A stretch of DNA of 64,000 nucleotides from COE1 sp949066965 (GTDB taxonomy: Bacteria > Bacillota > Clostridia > Lachnospirales > Lachnospiraceae). Where the stretch lies: NCBI GenBank assembly GCA_949066965.1, contig CARTDA010000015.1:1-64000 (forward strand), read 5' to 3'. How positions within the stretch are numbered: the stretch's first letter is position 1; each line of letters starts with the position of its first letter. The translations under genes were made by a program, and so were the position numbers. Positions 44,492-54,100 of the stretch are shown piece after piece. The notes under the pieces were generated by a model, which was not told the origin of the DNA, ran no database searches, and worked only from the letters and a program-made list of their open reading frames with translations.

Positions 44492-45172
44492 ATGGAATTA
44501 AAGGATAAATTACAGCTTTTGAGAAAACAGAATGGTTATTCACAGGAACAGCTTGCGGATAAATTGGGAATTGCTCGCCAGACTCTTAGTAAATGGGAAA
44601 ATGGTCAGGCTGTGCCTGAATTAAGTAATTTGATTTCGCTGAGCAATCTTTATGGAATAAGCATAGACCGAATGGTGAAAGAAGACGATGAATGCAATAT
44701 TTCTTTGTGTAGGAATGCCAGTATAGATATCAATAGAATTATTGATTTTCTTCTTATGGCAAAAAAGAATACCTATGCAGCGGCAAATAATAAAGCTGAA
44801 TCGTGTAGAATGAATTCTCAGGATTATCGTTATGAAGACAAAAATGGGTTTACCTATCTTGACTCCTATTTGGGTGGAGAATGTTTTGCCGGTGAGGAAG
44901 CGGTATGGCTACATGAAAAGCCGGTTTGGAGTATGAACTATGCAGGACGTGTGATAGGAGAAAATTTTAGTGGCGATTTCTTGAAAGAGGTGCTTATGGA
45001 AGTTCCGGCAAATTTGCCATTTCGTGGTCCGGAGATTTATACAAAAGGGGATTACCATTATCACTGCAAAGCAGATGGCGGGTTTGTATGGTTTCAGGGA
45101 TATGAAGAAATATTTTACATGAATGAAAAAATATATGATTGCTATTTTCATGGAGGAACTATTCGACAATGA
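44492..45172 (+). CDS. XRE regulator with C-terminal DUF5680 domain
   Basis: A 226-residue protein: HTH_3 domain in residues 1-62 ('GYSQEQLADKLGIARQTLSKWENG'), then from about 80 a domain with 'YLDSYLGGECFAGEEAVW', 'NYAGRV' and 'GPEIYTKGDYHYHCKADGGF', the pattern of DUF5680. The second domain probably senses a ligand. GGAGG precedes the ATG. The stop overlaps the start of the radical SAM gene by 4 bp, so the two are coexpressed. Confidence 0.85.
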   Translation: MELKDKLQLLRKQNGYSQEQLADKLGIARQTLSKWENGQAVPELSNLISLSNLYGISIDRMVKEDDECNISLCRNASIDINRIIDFLLMAKKNTYAAANNKAESCRMNSQDYRYEDKNGFTYLDSYLGGECFAGEEAVWLHEKPVWSMNYAGRVIGENFSGDFLKEVLMEVPANLPFRGPEIYTKGDYHYHCKADGGFVWFQGYEEIFYMNEKIYDCYFHGGTIRQ

Positions 45173-46206
45173 ATATAATTGAAAAGGAAATCGAGGTAAA
45201 GGATTATCTGACAAAATCCAATCTCCCTGCCAGTGATTATGTTATTAATCCGTATGTGGGCTGCCCCCATGGATGTAAATACTGTTATGCCAGCTTTATG
45301 AAAAGATTTACAGGGCACAAGGAAGAATGGGGTACATTTATAGACGTCAAAAGATGTTCAAAACCGATAAGCAAAAAGAAATTAAAGGGGAAGACGGTTT
45401 TTCTTGCATCTGTTACAGATTGTTATAATCCCTGTAAGGAAAAATATTGTATAACGCAAAGTATATTAAAGCAGCTCACGGATGTGGATTGTACAGTTAG
45501 TATTTCAACAAAGTCATCACTGATTTTGAGGGATGTGGAATTGCTAAAGCAATTTAAGGATATATCGGTAGCTGTGTCTGTTAATACGTTGGATGAAAGT
45601 TTTAAGGATGATATGGATAAAGCAAGCAGTATTGAGGTCCGCATGAAGACGCTTAAAGTATTGCATGAAAACGGAATTCATACGGTGTTATTCATGTCAC
45701 CAATATTTCCGGCAATAACAGATTATAAGAAAATTATAGAAAAAAGCAGGCTGTTTGTTGATGAGTATTGGTTTGAAAATCTGAATCTTAGAGGGGGATA
45801 TAAGGCTTGGATACTTGGGTATATAAATGAAAAATATCCCCAATATACTGATTTGTATAAACAAATATATGTGGAAGGAAATAAAGGCTATTGGAATGAA
45901 CTGGCAGAAGAGATAGAGGCGTATTGTGCCAGTCATTCTGTTCTGCACACAAATTTCTTTTATCATGAGCAGCTTGTGGCGCAGAAGAAGGAAAATATTA
46001 TAAAATCATGGGAAAGATTCCGCTTCGGAGTTGGTGAAGTGCTCGCATTTATTGGGAATTTAAGAGATACAATTCCACGGATATACACAAGGCTGGAAGC
46101 ATTGCTTTCAAGGATGTCGGAAATATACAAGATGTTTTTATATAAATTTTGTATAATAATTCTGGTATTCAGACAGGAAAGGATGAAGAATTTAACGAAA
46201 ATGTAG
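45169..46206 (+). CDS. Radical SAM protein, spore photoproduct lyase-like
   Basis: A 345-residue protein with the radical SAM cluster motif CxxxCxxC as 'CPHGCKYCYASF' (C32, C36 and C39), followed by 'TVFLASVTDCYNPCKEKY' and a TIM-barrel core with 'VAVSVNTLDE' and 'FMSPIFPAI'. Similar to SPL_rSAM proteins; the substrate is unknown. The last 60 residues or so ('RFRFGVGEVLAFIGN' onward) look unlike the family and may be read-through into non-homologous DNA after a 3' truncation. ATG at 45169 overlaps the regulator stop, behind GGAGG. Confidence 0.85.
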   Translation: MNIIEKEIEVKDYLTKSNLPASDYVINPYVGCPHGCKYCYASFMKRFTGHKEEWGTFIDVKRCSKPISKKKLKGKTVFLASVTDCYNPCKEKYCITQSILKQLTDVDCTVSISTKSSLILRDVELLKQFKDISVAVSVNTLDESFKDDMDKASSIEVRMKTLKVLHENGIHTVLFMSPIFPAITDYKKIIEKSRLFVDEYWFENLNLRGGYKAWILGYINEKYPQYTDLYKQIYVEGNKGYWNELAEEIEAYCASHSVLHTNFFYHEQLVAQKKENIIKSWERFRFGVGEVLAFIGNLRDTIPRIYTRLEALLSRMSEIYKMFLYKFCIIILVFRQERMKNLTKM

Positions 46207-46245
46207 CGATGAGAGTACAGGTATTAAAAAGGAATGGAGGTATTT

Positions 46246-46569
46246 ATGTCAAAGAACAAAGAACTTGCAGATTATGTAATGAACCAATTGTCTGATTTGG
46301 GAGATATACGAAATATTCCCATGATGGGTGGCTACGTTTTTTACTATAAAGAGCGGATATTTGGCGGGATTTATGGCAATGGTTTTATGGTAAAGATTAC
46401 AGAGGCCAGTAAGAAATTTATGCCGGATAGCGAACCTGAACCACCATATGAGGGTGCAAAACCTATGTTAACGGTAACCATTTTGGATGACAGGACTGCG
46501 TTGCAGAAAATGGTGGAGGAAATGTATCTGGAATTGCCAGAAAGAGAACCCAAAAAGAAAAAAGTGTAA
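46246..46569 (+). CDS. TfoX N-terminal-domain protein
   Basis: A 107-residue protein of the TfoX_N fold: 'DIRNIPMMGGYVFYYKERIFGGIYGNGFMVKI' is characteristic. These short Firmicute proteins are often small regulators or acceptors of unknown function, not Sxy itself. GGAGG at 6 bases before ATG 46246. Confidence 0.8.
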   Translation: MSKNKELADYVMNQLSDLGDIRNIPMMGGYVFYYKERIFGGIYGNGFMVKITEASKKFMPDSEPEPPYEGAKPMLTVTILDDRTALQKMVEEMYLELPEREPKKKKV

Positions 46570-46649
46570 ATCGTGGGAAATCACGCTGTTTACAATGGCG
46601 GAACGATTCTATTGCCCCCGGCTGTTTCAACCAATTACTGTAACCACTT

Positions 46650-47795
46650 TCAATCAGAGGGATACATATTCCGTTTGCTCATGGCACATACAATGCCAAA
46701 ATAGCAAGTATAAAAAACTACAATACATGCCCCAAACGCACCAGTTAACTTGAGCAGAATATTATTCAAAGAAGCTGGCAATATTAAGTTCATTTTTCCA
46801 TTCAGTAACGGTATGCAGAATAAAATAATCAATAATGCCATTATCATTGGAGCGGTCAGTTTAATTGCTATCTGCCGATTCACAAGTCTCGCTATCTGCT
46901 TATTGCTTTTTCCCATACAGCGCATTATCTGATTGCTTTTTGAATTTTGCCGAACCGCTATAATCTGCTGCAAGGATAATATTGAAAAATAAATAACCAG
47001 AAACACGATGCAGATACTTATCTGTGAAGTTCCCATCCACTGCTGCATAGCCGCATCAAAAAGCTGAAATTCCGGATGCAGCATCAATAGTCCGGTCACG
47101 AAAGAACATCCGGAAAATAAAAAACATATGCAAAAAATAGCATTAACGGTAGCAGCCGTTTGTATATTTGATGTTACATTTGCCACAATATATAGCCTGT
47201 CTTTTTGATAGATTTGAACGGATTTCATTTGCCTGTACGCATATAAATAACCAAACACCCATTTGTAAAAGGCAAAGACAGATATAAGCAGGGGTATTGC
47301 CGCAACAGAAATGGGATAAACAACATAAACTTCTGGCAAAAAAACAATGCCTCAGACGCAGCCAATTAGGCAGACAAAACACAATAAGAAAACAGTGCCC
47401 CATTTTTTATAGCTTTCTATTTCTTTTACGCCTTGACTGCGTTTTCCTTCATACATCAGTTCCCTTATTTGCAGCCTGTCTATGCGATGTTTCAACCGAA
47501 AAGAACACACTGTTTCAATAAGGCAAAAAAACAGGAACGTATAGAGCATACTTTTTCCATAAAGGAATCCGCAATGTTTCATTTCATGCAGCGGTTCGTG
47601 GAAGTACCAAAATCCATATATGGAAAAACCTATTGTTGCTCCTGCTATATAACAGCAAAAGCCAATCAGCAAAACTTCGCACAGGAACAGCCGGGTTAAT
47701 CTCTTTTTTTCCATACCCAATAATAAATAGCTTGCAAACTCTTTTGCCCGCTGCCTCAGCAGAAATAAGTCGGTTGCAAAAGAAAATATTCGTCC
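46650..47795 (-). pseudogene. FtsX-like ABC transporter permease, truncated and with internal stop
   Basis: Read on the minus strand, an open frame begins mid-protein at about 47795 ('FATDLFLLRQRAKEFASYLLLGMEKKRLTRLFLCE'), the segment after the first transmembrane helix of peptide-type FtsX permeases. It continues with further helices to a TGA at 47352-47354, and in the same frame resumes immediately ('PEVYVVYPISVAAI...') to 46650 with four more helices. The N-terminus is missing and the TGA disables the protein. The adjacent XRE gene lies where the N-terminus would be, consistent with a deletion. No partner ATPase is present. Confidence 0.8.
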
Positions 47796-47801
47796 AATGA
47801 T

Positions 47802-48164
47802 TCAAGGTTTATCTGAAAAGCTGAATATATCGGCAATATTAGATAAATTTCCTGTATCACTTTCCCTTAATTTCCATTTATCATGTCCTAACCAATTCGT
47901 AATCACGTCCATAAGTACCTCATCTGCTTTCTCTTTCAGCTTTTCTTCTGCAATGCACTCACCCGCAAATAGTTCATTTAAAGAAACGTCTAAAAGAGTG
48001 CATAAAGGCAAAAACAAAGATAAATCCGGCATGGACCGCCCGGTTTCCCATTTTGAAATAGCCTTATCGGTTATTTCCAGTTTTTCTGCTAACTGGCTTT
48101 GCGTCCAGCCTTTTGCTTTCCGGCGTTCGGAAATAAAAGCGCCAATCTTAACTTGATTCATCAT
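47802..48164 (-). CDS. XRE-family regulator
   Basis: A 120-residue protein: HTH_3 in residues 8-62 ('GWTQSQLAEKLEITDKAISKWETG'), then a helical tail. AGGAGGG precedes the ATG at 48164 (a second ATG follows directly). Regulators of this type often control the neighbouring ABC transporter; here the transporter is a remnant immediately downstream on the same strand. The last residues may derive from the deletion junction. Confidence 0.82.
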   Translation of the reverse strand: MMNQVKIGAFISERRKAKGWTQSQLAEKLEITDKAISKWETGRSMPDLSLFLPLCTLLDVSLNELFAGECIAEEKLKEKADEVLMDVITNWLGHDKWKLRESDTGNLSNIADIFSFSDKP

Positions 48165-48507
48165 TCAGCCCTCCTGCTTATGGTAAATTATATAAATCCG
48201 GCATAAAAATGAACACCTACTAACGGTAGAGTTGGATAAAAGGGGGGTTTTTAACGCTGCCAATAGTATAGTTCTGTACGGAATTTGATGAAATATAAGG
48301 AAATGTGTACATTTCGATTATATCATTGCGCTATCCCTAAATCTATCCTGTTTAGTCAGGGCAATCTGACCGGCCTTTTAATAAAAACATTTCTAAAGAC
48401 GTTTTTGTAGAAAAAACTTTCTTTATCTGGAATATTATGGTACTATAATATTATCTGTAATGCGCTTAATAAAAGGAAAAACATAAGGTGCGAAGGGGGA
48501 ACACAAG
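48165..48507. other. Intergenic region between divergent genes
   Basis: No gene seen. It is AT-rich. A TATAAT at 48444-48449, in the context GGTACTATAATATT, is a plausible -10 for the alpha/beta hydrolase gene; no convincing -35 was identified. It marks the probable right edge of the accessory island, since codon use returns to the flanking type after it. Confidence 0.4.
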
Positions 48508-49287
48508 ATGAATTCAAAAAAAACACTGCCATATGAGCGGATAGGAAATTGTGCAAGCAGCACGACGTTGATTTTCCTGCATGGTTCTACCATGTCCATG
48601 GGAGGGATGCACCCATTTGCAAGTGCATTCGACGCGTACAACTGCATTGTTTTTGACCTGACGGGTCATGGGAAGTCGGATGAGAAAGAACCGGAAGCAG
48701 TAAGCGGTTTTGCGGAGGATGTGGAACATTCGGTTAACCAGCTCAGGGAACAAAATATTGTCACGGAGAAGGTCATCCTGCTGGGCTATTCGATGGGCGG
48801 TGCAATTACCTGTGAGACTGCCATCCGTGGGAAATTAAAGCTTGACGGCATCGTATTGCTAAGCAGCGGCGCCGATTTGAAACATTATACGCCTTTGGTC
48901 GACAATCTTAAGACAATGCCGATGGAAGCGTTTCGGACAGAGGATATTCTGGATGCCCTGTTCGGCCCGGATGCCGCAGACGAGGACAAGGCACACATTA
49001 AAGGGCTGTTCCTTTCCACAAAGTCAGCAGACACGACAGGCTATATGGATTTGATGGTTTCCAATGCATACGATAACCTTGAAGCAAGCAGGGGAATCAA
49101 AATTCCGGCGCTTATGGTGCACGGCAGCAGTGACGTCATTGTCGAGCCGATGGCGGCAGTCGAGACATGGCGGGCAATAGAAGGCAGCCAGCTGCTCATG
49201 GTTCCATACAAAGGGCACAGCGCCATTTTTGAAGATACGGAAATGATAAGGGATAAGATTGTTTCATTCATAAATATGTGTTCTTAA
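48508..49287 (+). CDS. Alpha/beta hydrolase
   Basis: A 259-residue alpha/beta-hydrolase fold enzyme with oxyanion-hole segment 'FLHGSTMS', nucleophile elbow G-Y-S95-M-G, acid D209 ('HGSSDVIV') and H237 ('KGHSAIF'). No signal peptide. The substrate (ester, lactone or thioester) is not evident. GGGGGAAC precedes the ATG. A stub of a ketoacyl-ACP synthase lies 46 bp downstream, which suggests it once belonged to a small acyl-chain biosynthesis cluster. Confidence 0.87.
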   Translation: MNSKKTLPYERIGNCASSTTLIFLHGSTMSMGGMHPFASAFDAYNCIVFDLTGHGKSDEKEPEAVSGFAEDVEHSVNQLREQNIVTEKVILLGYSMGGAITCETAIRGKLKLDGIVLLSSGADLKHYTPLVDNLKTMPMEAFRTEDILDALFGPDAADEDKAHIKGLFLSTKSADTTGYMDLMVSNAYDNLEASRGIKIPALMVHGSSDVIVEPMAAVETWRAIEGSQLLMVPYKGHSAIFEDTEMIRDKIVSFINMCS

Positions 49288-49333
49288 ACAAGGCGCCTGT
49301 TAGTTTCGATTGTTGAAAGGCGAAATGATAAAT

Positions 49334-49417
49334 ATGGAAAACAATGCTGTCATTAAAGGAGTTTCATATTACCATCCGGACAATGTGGTGGATAATGAGT
49401 TTTTATATCAATATTAA
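49334..49417 (+). pseudogene. 5' stub of a ketoacyl-ACP synthase III (FabH-like) gene
   Basis: ATG at 49334 encodes 27 residues, including 'AVIKGVSYYHPDNVVDNEFL', the typical first strand and 'YHPxNxVDNE' segment of FabH-like synthases, then stops at 49415-49417. The remaining 300 residues are missing; the chemoreceptor gene begins 13 bp later. Clear truncation by deletion or insertion. Confidence 0.65.
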
Positions 49418-49429
49418 GGAGAATAGAAT

Positions 49430-50917
49430 ATGCAGACACAATCAGCAAATAGTGAGGAAAGACTCATCAATAATATTATGTTTATTTACATTTTTGGCGT
49501 TGCAATTTCAGGCTTCAGTTTTGTCATGATTTTTTTGCACGGCGGAATACGGGAATGTATCTTCCTTCTGTCCGGCTTATGTGCCATCCTGACCAAATTA
49601 CTTGAAAAGCCGCTGGGAAAGAATGCAAAATATGTATATGCCTGCATTCCACCGATTATCGGGGCTATTACTGCCGCAGTCTGTAATACGGACACCAGTG
49701 ACAGTTATGTCTGCCTGACCCATTACTATTTTGTAGCAACATTGCTGCTGGTGCCGTATTATTCGCAAAAGCTAATCCGTGTGAGCGTTACAGTGACCGT
49801 GCTGGTCAATGCGGGGATGATGATTCTGTTTCCGGCAGGATTTTTAAAGCTCCACAGTGTTATCGGCTGGATATTTACGGGAATTGTGTACATCGTGCTC
49901 TTTGCCGCGTGCAGTTTTATCATATACCGCACAATCGCCCTTTTTAAGATTGTGGAAGAGCAGGGACAGGATGCGGAGAATGTGCTGCACAACGTGCAGG
50001 CTGCGTTTGACAGTCTGGAGGAGTCCTCTGAAGCAATATATACTTCCCTGCAGGAATTTGAGGGCAATACAGAGGAAATTGCAGATTCCACGCAGCAGAT
50101 TAGTGAGAGCGCTGATTCCCAGATTAGCGAGGTTGAAAACAGCCTGACAATTTTTAGCGAGTTAAATGATAAGATTGTAAAATCCGAAGAACGTGTGAAC
50201 CAGACGGTTGAGACGATTAAAAATCTGAAAAACAAAAATGATGAGGGATTTTCCGTGATAGACGCACTCTCAGAGCGGTTTGAGGAGAACATCAGGACAA
50301 CACAGACTGCGGCGGATGGCGTTGAGGAGCTGTCCCGCAAATCAAGTGCGATTGGCGGCATTATAGAGAGCATCCGGCAAATTGCAAGGCAGACCAACCT
50401 TCTTGCGCTCAATGCATCCATCGAGGCTGCGAGGGCAGGGGAGGCAGGAAAGGGATTTGCGGTCGTCGCGGACGAAATTAATTCCCTTTCAAATGAATCT
50501 TCAAATGCAACCGGAAAAATAGATGCCATTTTGAAAGATATTATCGAGACGGTAGAATCGACGCACAAGGTCATGAACCACAATAACGATGTGGTAAATG
50601 ATTCCAGCGGAAGACTGGACGATACCGTGAAAATCTTTAAGGTCATGCTGGAATCCTCGGAGGAGGTTATTGATATCACACAGCTGCTGAAATCAGAGCT
50701 TGAGGATATCGTTGCCATAAAGGAGCAGCTTCTGGGCGTGATGAAGCGCGTTGAGGACGGTTCCAAAAACTTTGTGCTTACGACAGAAGGCATTAGTGCA
50801 TCGACGGAAGAACAGGTTGCCGGTCTGGACAATATTGTGAAGTCAATGAAGAATATGCAGGCGGGGATGGAACGTCTTTCCAGTGTGCTGCACAGTGAAA
50901 AGGAGAATGGGAAATAA
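49430..50917 (+). CDS. Methyl-accepting chemotaxis protein with six-TM sensor
   Basis: A 495-residue chemoreceptor. The N-terminal 180 residues contain six hydrophobic helices with little periplasmic sequence, so it probably senses membrane or cytoplasmic signals. No HAMP. The cytoplasmic coiled coil (about 185-490) carries the conserved hairpin tip 'RQTNLLALNASIEAARAGE' and 'GKGFAVVADEI'. It would pair with CheA/CheW, none of which is in the window. AAGGAG precedes the ATG at 49430. A terminator follows at 50955-50993. Confidence 0.92.
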   Translation: MQTQSANSEERLINNIMFIYIFGVAISGFSFVMIFLHGGIRECIFLLSGLCAILTKLLEKPLGKNAKYVYACIPPIIGAITAAVCNTDTSDSYVCLTHYYFVATLLLVPYYSQKLIRVSVTVTVLVNAGMMILFPAGFLKLHSVIGWIFTGIVYIVLFAACSFIIYRTIALFKIVEEQGQDAENVLHNVQAAFDSLEESSEAIYTSLQEFEGNTEEIADSTQQISESADSQISEVENSLTIFSELNDKIVKSEERVNQTVETIKNLKNKNDEGFSVIDALSERFEENIRTTQTAADGVEELSRKSSAIGGIIESIRQIARQTNLLALNASIEAARAGEAGKGFAVVADEINSLSNESSNATGKIDAILKDIIETVESTHKVMNHNNDVVNDSSGRLDDTVKIFKVMLESSEEVIDITQLLKSELEDIVAIKEQLLGVMKRVEDGSKNFVLTTEGISASTEEQVAGLDNIVKSMKNMQAGMERLSSVLHSEKENGK

Positions 50918-50954
50918 CCGGGAAAATGCAATAATATAATCAAATGAAGCGGAC

Positions 50955-50993
50955 AAAAGTGCCATATCCCATCGAAAGGATGTGGCGCTTTTT
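50955..50993 (+). terminator. Terminator of the chemoreceptor gene
   Basis: AAAAGTGCCATATCC (50955-50969) pairs with GGATGTGGCGCTTTT (50978-50992) with two G-T pairs and an 8-nt loop, ending in a T run. Confidence 0.82.
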
Positions 50994-51116
50994 GCGCGAA
51001 GGGAATGTCTTCCCTGTTTGATTTGCAAATTATTGCAGAAACAGATATCTTGTGAAATATGTCAAATCGTGCTAAAATATAAAAACGGAATAATAAAGGT
51101 AAGGTTGTAAGGAACT

Positions 51117-51146
51117 GTTAACGGTTCTTAAGTTAATGGTTCTTAA
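51117..51146 (+). repeat. Tandem 15-bp repeat upstream of the hybrid kinase
   Basis: GTTAACGGTTCTTAA (51117-51131) followed without gap by GTTAATGGTTCTTAA (51132-51146), 14 of 15 identical, ending 12 bp before the kinase ATG. It could be a regulator-binding site or a slippage duplication of the leader. Confidence 0.6.
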
Positions 51147-51158
51147 AAGGGGTATTTT

Positions 51159-54100
51159 ATGAAAAAAAAGAAATCAGTACGGGAAATCGGTTCCATTTTA
51201 TTTCTTCTGGCGGCAATTATCATTATCTTTTGCTGGTATACCGCACAAAACAGCAGCCGCATCGAAACGCGGAATAAGAGCTATGCAGCGGATTCAGCGC
51301 GCCAGACATCGACGCGCATCAATGAGGAAATGAAGAACGCGTTGGAACTGATTGATACCTATGCGTATTTTGTGGGAGAGGGGCTGTATAAGCCTGATAT
51401 TGATGAGCAGATGCTCAAGGATATCGAGCATAATGCGCTGTTTGACGCGGTATTGTTTACTGATGCCTCCGGAATAAACCATACCTCTGACGGACGAACA
51501 TCAAATGCAGCGGAACGCGATTATTACCTGAATGGAATGAGGGGGGAGAGCGGTATCGCGGTTATATTCGACTCTTATTTCTTTAACGAGACAATGGTCA
51601 GCTTCTATGCACCTGTCCGGTATAACGGAAAAATCATCGGCGTGCTGCGGGGTTCCTTCCTTGCGGAGGAGTATCTTAAAAACATGCTGACAACCACTTA
51701 TTTTGGCGAGGCGGCAGATGTGTACCTGTGCATGCCCGATGGGAGGGCGATTGCAAGTTCCGGTGAAAATATATATAAAAATAACCTGATTGATATGCTG
51801 GAATCAGATAATGTGATTGACGGCAATGCTGCCAGTGATTCAAGGGGAATTTTTATGCATGGGGGGGAAGGCTCCTTTATCTGCGGTCCTGGAAGCAGGA
51901 CTGACAATATCTGTGTAATGAACCTTGCAGATAACGATTTTGTCCTGGTGCAGACATTTCCCAAAAGTGTCACACAGCGCATGATAAAGGACGAAAACAT
52001 GATCGGAATCCAGCTGGAAATGATGCTGATTGGATTGTTTGTCATCTATATTATCACGCTTGTAGTTCGTGCGGGACAGGAGAAAAAGCTGCTTGAACAT
52101 GAAAACCGTGAGATGGGATATATTATCAAGGGTGTCATGACGCTGTTTTCGCGCTTTGCGCTGGTCGATTTTGAGGCGGATACATACCAATATCTTGCCG
52201 GAACAAGCGCAGAGGACAGCACACTGAATACCCAGGGACAGTATGAGGAGCTTGCGGCATATATGAGTGACATTTTAACGGATAAGGATGAGCGTGAGGA
52301 GTTTTTGCGCCTGATTGAAAGGGAATCCGTTATCAGTGCGTTGTCAGAACACAGCGATATGCGGCTTGAGCGCCATGTGATGCGGAATGGGCAGGAAGAG
52401 TGGGAGCATATGAACATCATCTGCCTGGAAAGGAAGGATGGAAAGGCGGTGAAAGCGCTGATTATCCGCCAGAATATCACGGAGGTAAAGGAAAAGGAGC
52501 TGATGATACAGGCACAGATTTCTCTTGCCAGCCGTAAAGAGCGCCAGTATCAGATTGCAATTACATCCAACGCAATCTGTACCTTTGAGTTCAATCTCAC
52601 AAAGGATATGATAGAGCAGGATATCCAATTCAGCCAGGATGATGAGCAGATACGTTTGCTGGATATGGCAGCCCTGAAGGCACCGTGTGAAGCATCCGGG
52701 TGGTTTGCGCAGTGCAGAAAACATGTATCAAAGGAATCACTGGAGAACTATGACACGACAGTCAATGTGGCATATCTGAGGGAATGCTTTGGGCGGGGCG
52801 AGTCGGAAGTGAGCGCCGAGTACTGGTGCAGGGATCTTGACGAGCGTGAAATTTGTGTCCGCCAGTCATTTCTTATGACGCAGGATGACACGACAGGCGA
52901 CACGATGGTCATGGTGGTGATAAAAGAGGTTACGGAGAGCGTCAGAAAACAGCGTGAACAGACACAGGCCTTGCAGGATGCACTGATGCAGGCACAGCAT
53001 GCAAACAGGGCAAAAACGACATTCCTGTCAAATATGTCCCATGACATCCGGACACCGATGAACGCGATTATCGGGTTTACAACGATTGCGGTAAGCCACA
53101 TTGACAACAAGGATCAGGTCAGGGACTGCCTGCAGAAGGTCCTGTCCTCGAGCAACCATCTCCTGAGCCTGATTAATGACATCCTTGACATGAGCCGGAT
53201 AGAGAGCGGAAAAGTGCAGATTAAGGAGCAGGACTGCAATATTTCCGAACTGATGCACAACCTTGTCAATATTATCCAGCCGCAGGTTAAGGCAAAGCAG
53301 CTGGAGCTGTTTATTGACACCTTTGAGATTGTAAACGAAGATGTGGTGGCAGATTCACTTAAGCTCAACCAGGTATTTATCAATCTCCTGAGCAACGCGG
53401 TTAAATATACGCCGGCGGGCGGGAGCATTGCATTCCGGATTATGCAGAAGACAACGTTCCGTCACGGATACGGTGATTACATTTTTATTATCAAGGACAA
53501 CGGCATCGGTATGTCCAAGGAGTTTGTGAACCATATATTTGAACCGTTCGAACGTGAGTCGACAGTGACACAGTCGGGAATTCAGGGAACCGGTCTTGGA
53601 ATGGCAATCACAAAGAATATAGTAGAGATGATGGGTGGCGAGATTCATGTTGACAGCGAGGTCGGCAAAGGCAGTACCTTTACCGTGGAGATATCCCTGA
53701 AGCTACAGGATGTTGAAAAAAATGCGGAACAGATTAAGGAGCTTGACGGCCTGCGTGCGCTTGTGGTGGATGATGACTTCCATGTCTGCGACAGCGTGAG
53801 CAAAATGCTCAAACAGATTGGAATGCGTTCGGAGTGGACGACATCCGGCAGGGAAGCGGTTTACCGCGCACAGATGGCATATGAGGAAGGGGACGCCTAC
53901 CATACGTACATTATCGACTGGCAGATGCCGGAAACAAGCGGCATTGAAACGGCAAGAAAGATTCGCAGCGTAGTGGGAAATGACGCGCCGATTATCATCC
54001 TGACAGCATATGACTGGACGGATATTGAGGAGGAGGCGCTGGCTGCGGGCGTCACCGCATTCTGTGCAAAACCGCTCTTTATGTCTGACTTAAAATCTGC

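Noticed and set aside
33800..48300. Integrase, relaxase or transposase for the island
   Set aside because: None of the frames in the region shows a tyrosine or serine recombinase, DDE or relaxase motif; mobility genes must be outside the window or lost.
49759..50943. 394-codon open frame antisense to the chemoreceptor
   Set aside because: A serine/leucine-rich shadow of the regular heptad coding pattern on the other strand; no ribosome site and no family features.
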